Part shown: positions 31,687 to 31,983 of the stretch, in pieces
Position numbering within the stretch: position 1 is the first letter of the stretch
How the letters are laid out: each line of letters starts with the position of its first letter
IMG/VR virus record: IMGVR_UViG_3300027770_003655
Location: 1 to 31,983 of that record
Length of the DNA stretch: 31,983 nucleotides
Source of the DNA: a virus
Direction: 5' to 3' (one strand)
Notes under the pieces: model-generated
What the model was told of the DNA's origin: nothing
What the model saw: the letters and a program-made list of their open reading frames with translations, nothing else
Database searches by the model: none
Program-made: the position numbers and the translations under genes

Positions 31687-31983
31687 TTAATGAAATACAT
31701 TATACCTTTTATTAATTAAATTTTTATTTTCTAAGTACCAATCAATTGTTTTATTGATGCCTTCTTTTAAAGAATATTTATGCGTGAAACCAAAACTTTT
31801 TGCTCGATCCATATCCAAAATTCTTATAGGATCACCTGTCGCTGCGTCAGTTTTGTATACTATTTCTTTAAAAAATCTGCTGGCTACAATTTCAGCAATT
31901 TCACTAATAGCCACGCCAGAACCACTTCCTAAATTCAATGGATTATTGATTTTGTTTTCTACTGCAAAAAGCATACCTCTAGC
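31687..31983 (-). CDS. C-terminal part of a second fucose-synthase-like SDR (5' end cut by window edge)
   Basis: The frame is open to the right edge (99 codons visible, reading ARGMLFAVENKINNPLNLGS from the edge), so the N-terminal Rossmann part lies outside. The NLGSGSGVAISEIAEIVASR segment, GDPIRILDMDRAKSFGF and the closing YSLKEGINKTIDWYLENK are the C-terminal substrate-binding part of GDP-fucose synthase-type SDRs. The internal Met at 31974 is not a start. It is the first visible gene of the leftward cassette, 9 bases from the next, and looks like a paralogue of that gene. Confidence 0.85.
   Translation of the reverse strand, partial: ARGMLFAVENKINNPLNLGSGSGVAISEIAEIVASRFFKEIVYKTDAATGDPIRILDMDRAKSFGFTHKYSLKEGINKTIDWYLENKNLINKRYNVFH

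Noticed and set aside
1-31983. tRNA genes, CRISPR arrays, insertion sequences, integrase or attachment sites
   Set aside because: Gaps are short and show no cloverleaf, repeat-spacer pattern, terminal inverted repeats or recombinase gene.

Overview
The window is part of the genome of a large tailed bacteriophage (Caudoviricetes), or less likely a provirus. It is AT-rich and gene-dense. Arginine is mostly AGA and stop codons are almost all TAA or TAG. The phage assignment rests on a head-morphogenesis block: small and large terminase subunits, portal, maturation protease, scaffold-like acidic protein, decoration-like protein and major capsid protein. No integrase, tRNA, rRNA, CRISPR array or insertion sequence was seen, and the host cannot be named from the sequence.

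Layout. (1) 1-2008, minus strand: a protein cut by the left edge with an HExxH zinc-metallopeptidase motif. (2) 2009-2157: divergent regulatory gap with a small inverted repeat. (3) 2158-24484, plus strand: the packaging and head block. Terminase subunits at 2939-5742 are followed by a run of mostly unrecognised proteins. A UDP-galactopyranose mutase sits among them, as does a DUF192 domain separated from the gene before it only by an in-frame TGA. Then come a portal fused to a C-terminal PD-(D/E)XK (DUF559/Vsr-like) nuclease, a 1,402-residue protease fusion, an acidic scaffold-like protein, a beta-rich probable decoration protein and the major capsid protein. Strong hairpins separate sub-blocks. 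(4) 24504-24540: a bidirectional terminator where the two strands converge. (5) 24551-31983, mainly minus strand: a sugar-nucleotide cassette. It holds an Mpo1/DUF962-like membrane protein, a heptose-kinase-like PfkB protein, a GDP-mannose 4,6-dehydratase-like SDR (plus strand), a ColD-like PLP enzyme with His replacing the catalytic Lys, paired E1-alpha/E1-beta thiamine-diphosphate proteins, a cupin, a DJ-1/PfpI protein and two GDP-fucose/colitose-synthase-like SDRs.

How the parts may work together. The head block encodes packaging and procapsid maturation. Zinc-ligand-like Cys clusters recur in seven of its proteins, and a [KR]TAS tetrapeptide recurs in three. The cassette reads as a pathway for a GDP-linked 3,6-dideoxyhexose (colitose-type). 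The E1 pair has no E2/E3 partners here, so it may add a two-carbon branch to the keto-sugar, by analogy with yersiniose or the AviB1/AviB2 chemistry of avilamycin. With the Galf-precursor enzyme this suggests the phage remodels host surface polysaccharide or decorates its own particle; no glycosyltransferase is visible, so the acceptor is unknown. The most notable points are the portal-nuclease fusion, the TGA/DUF192 junction with a hairpin just downstream, and the putative branched-dideoxysugar cassette.
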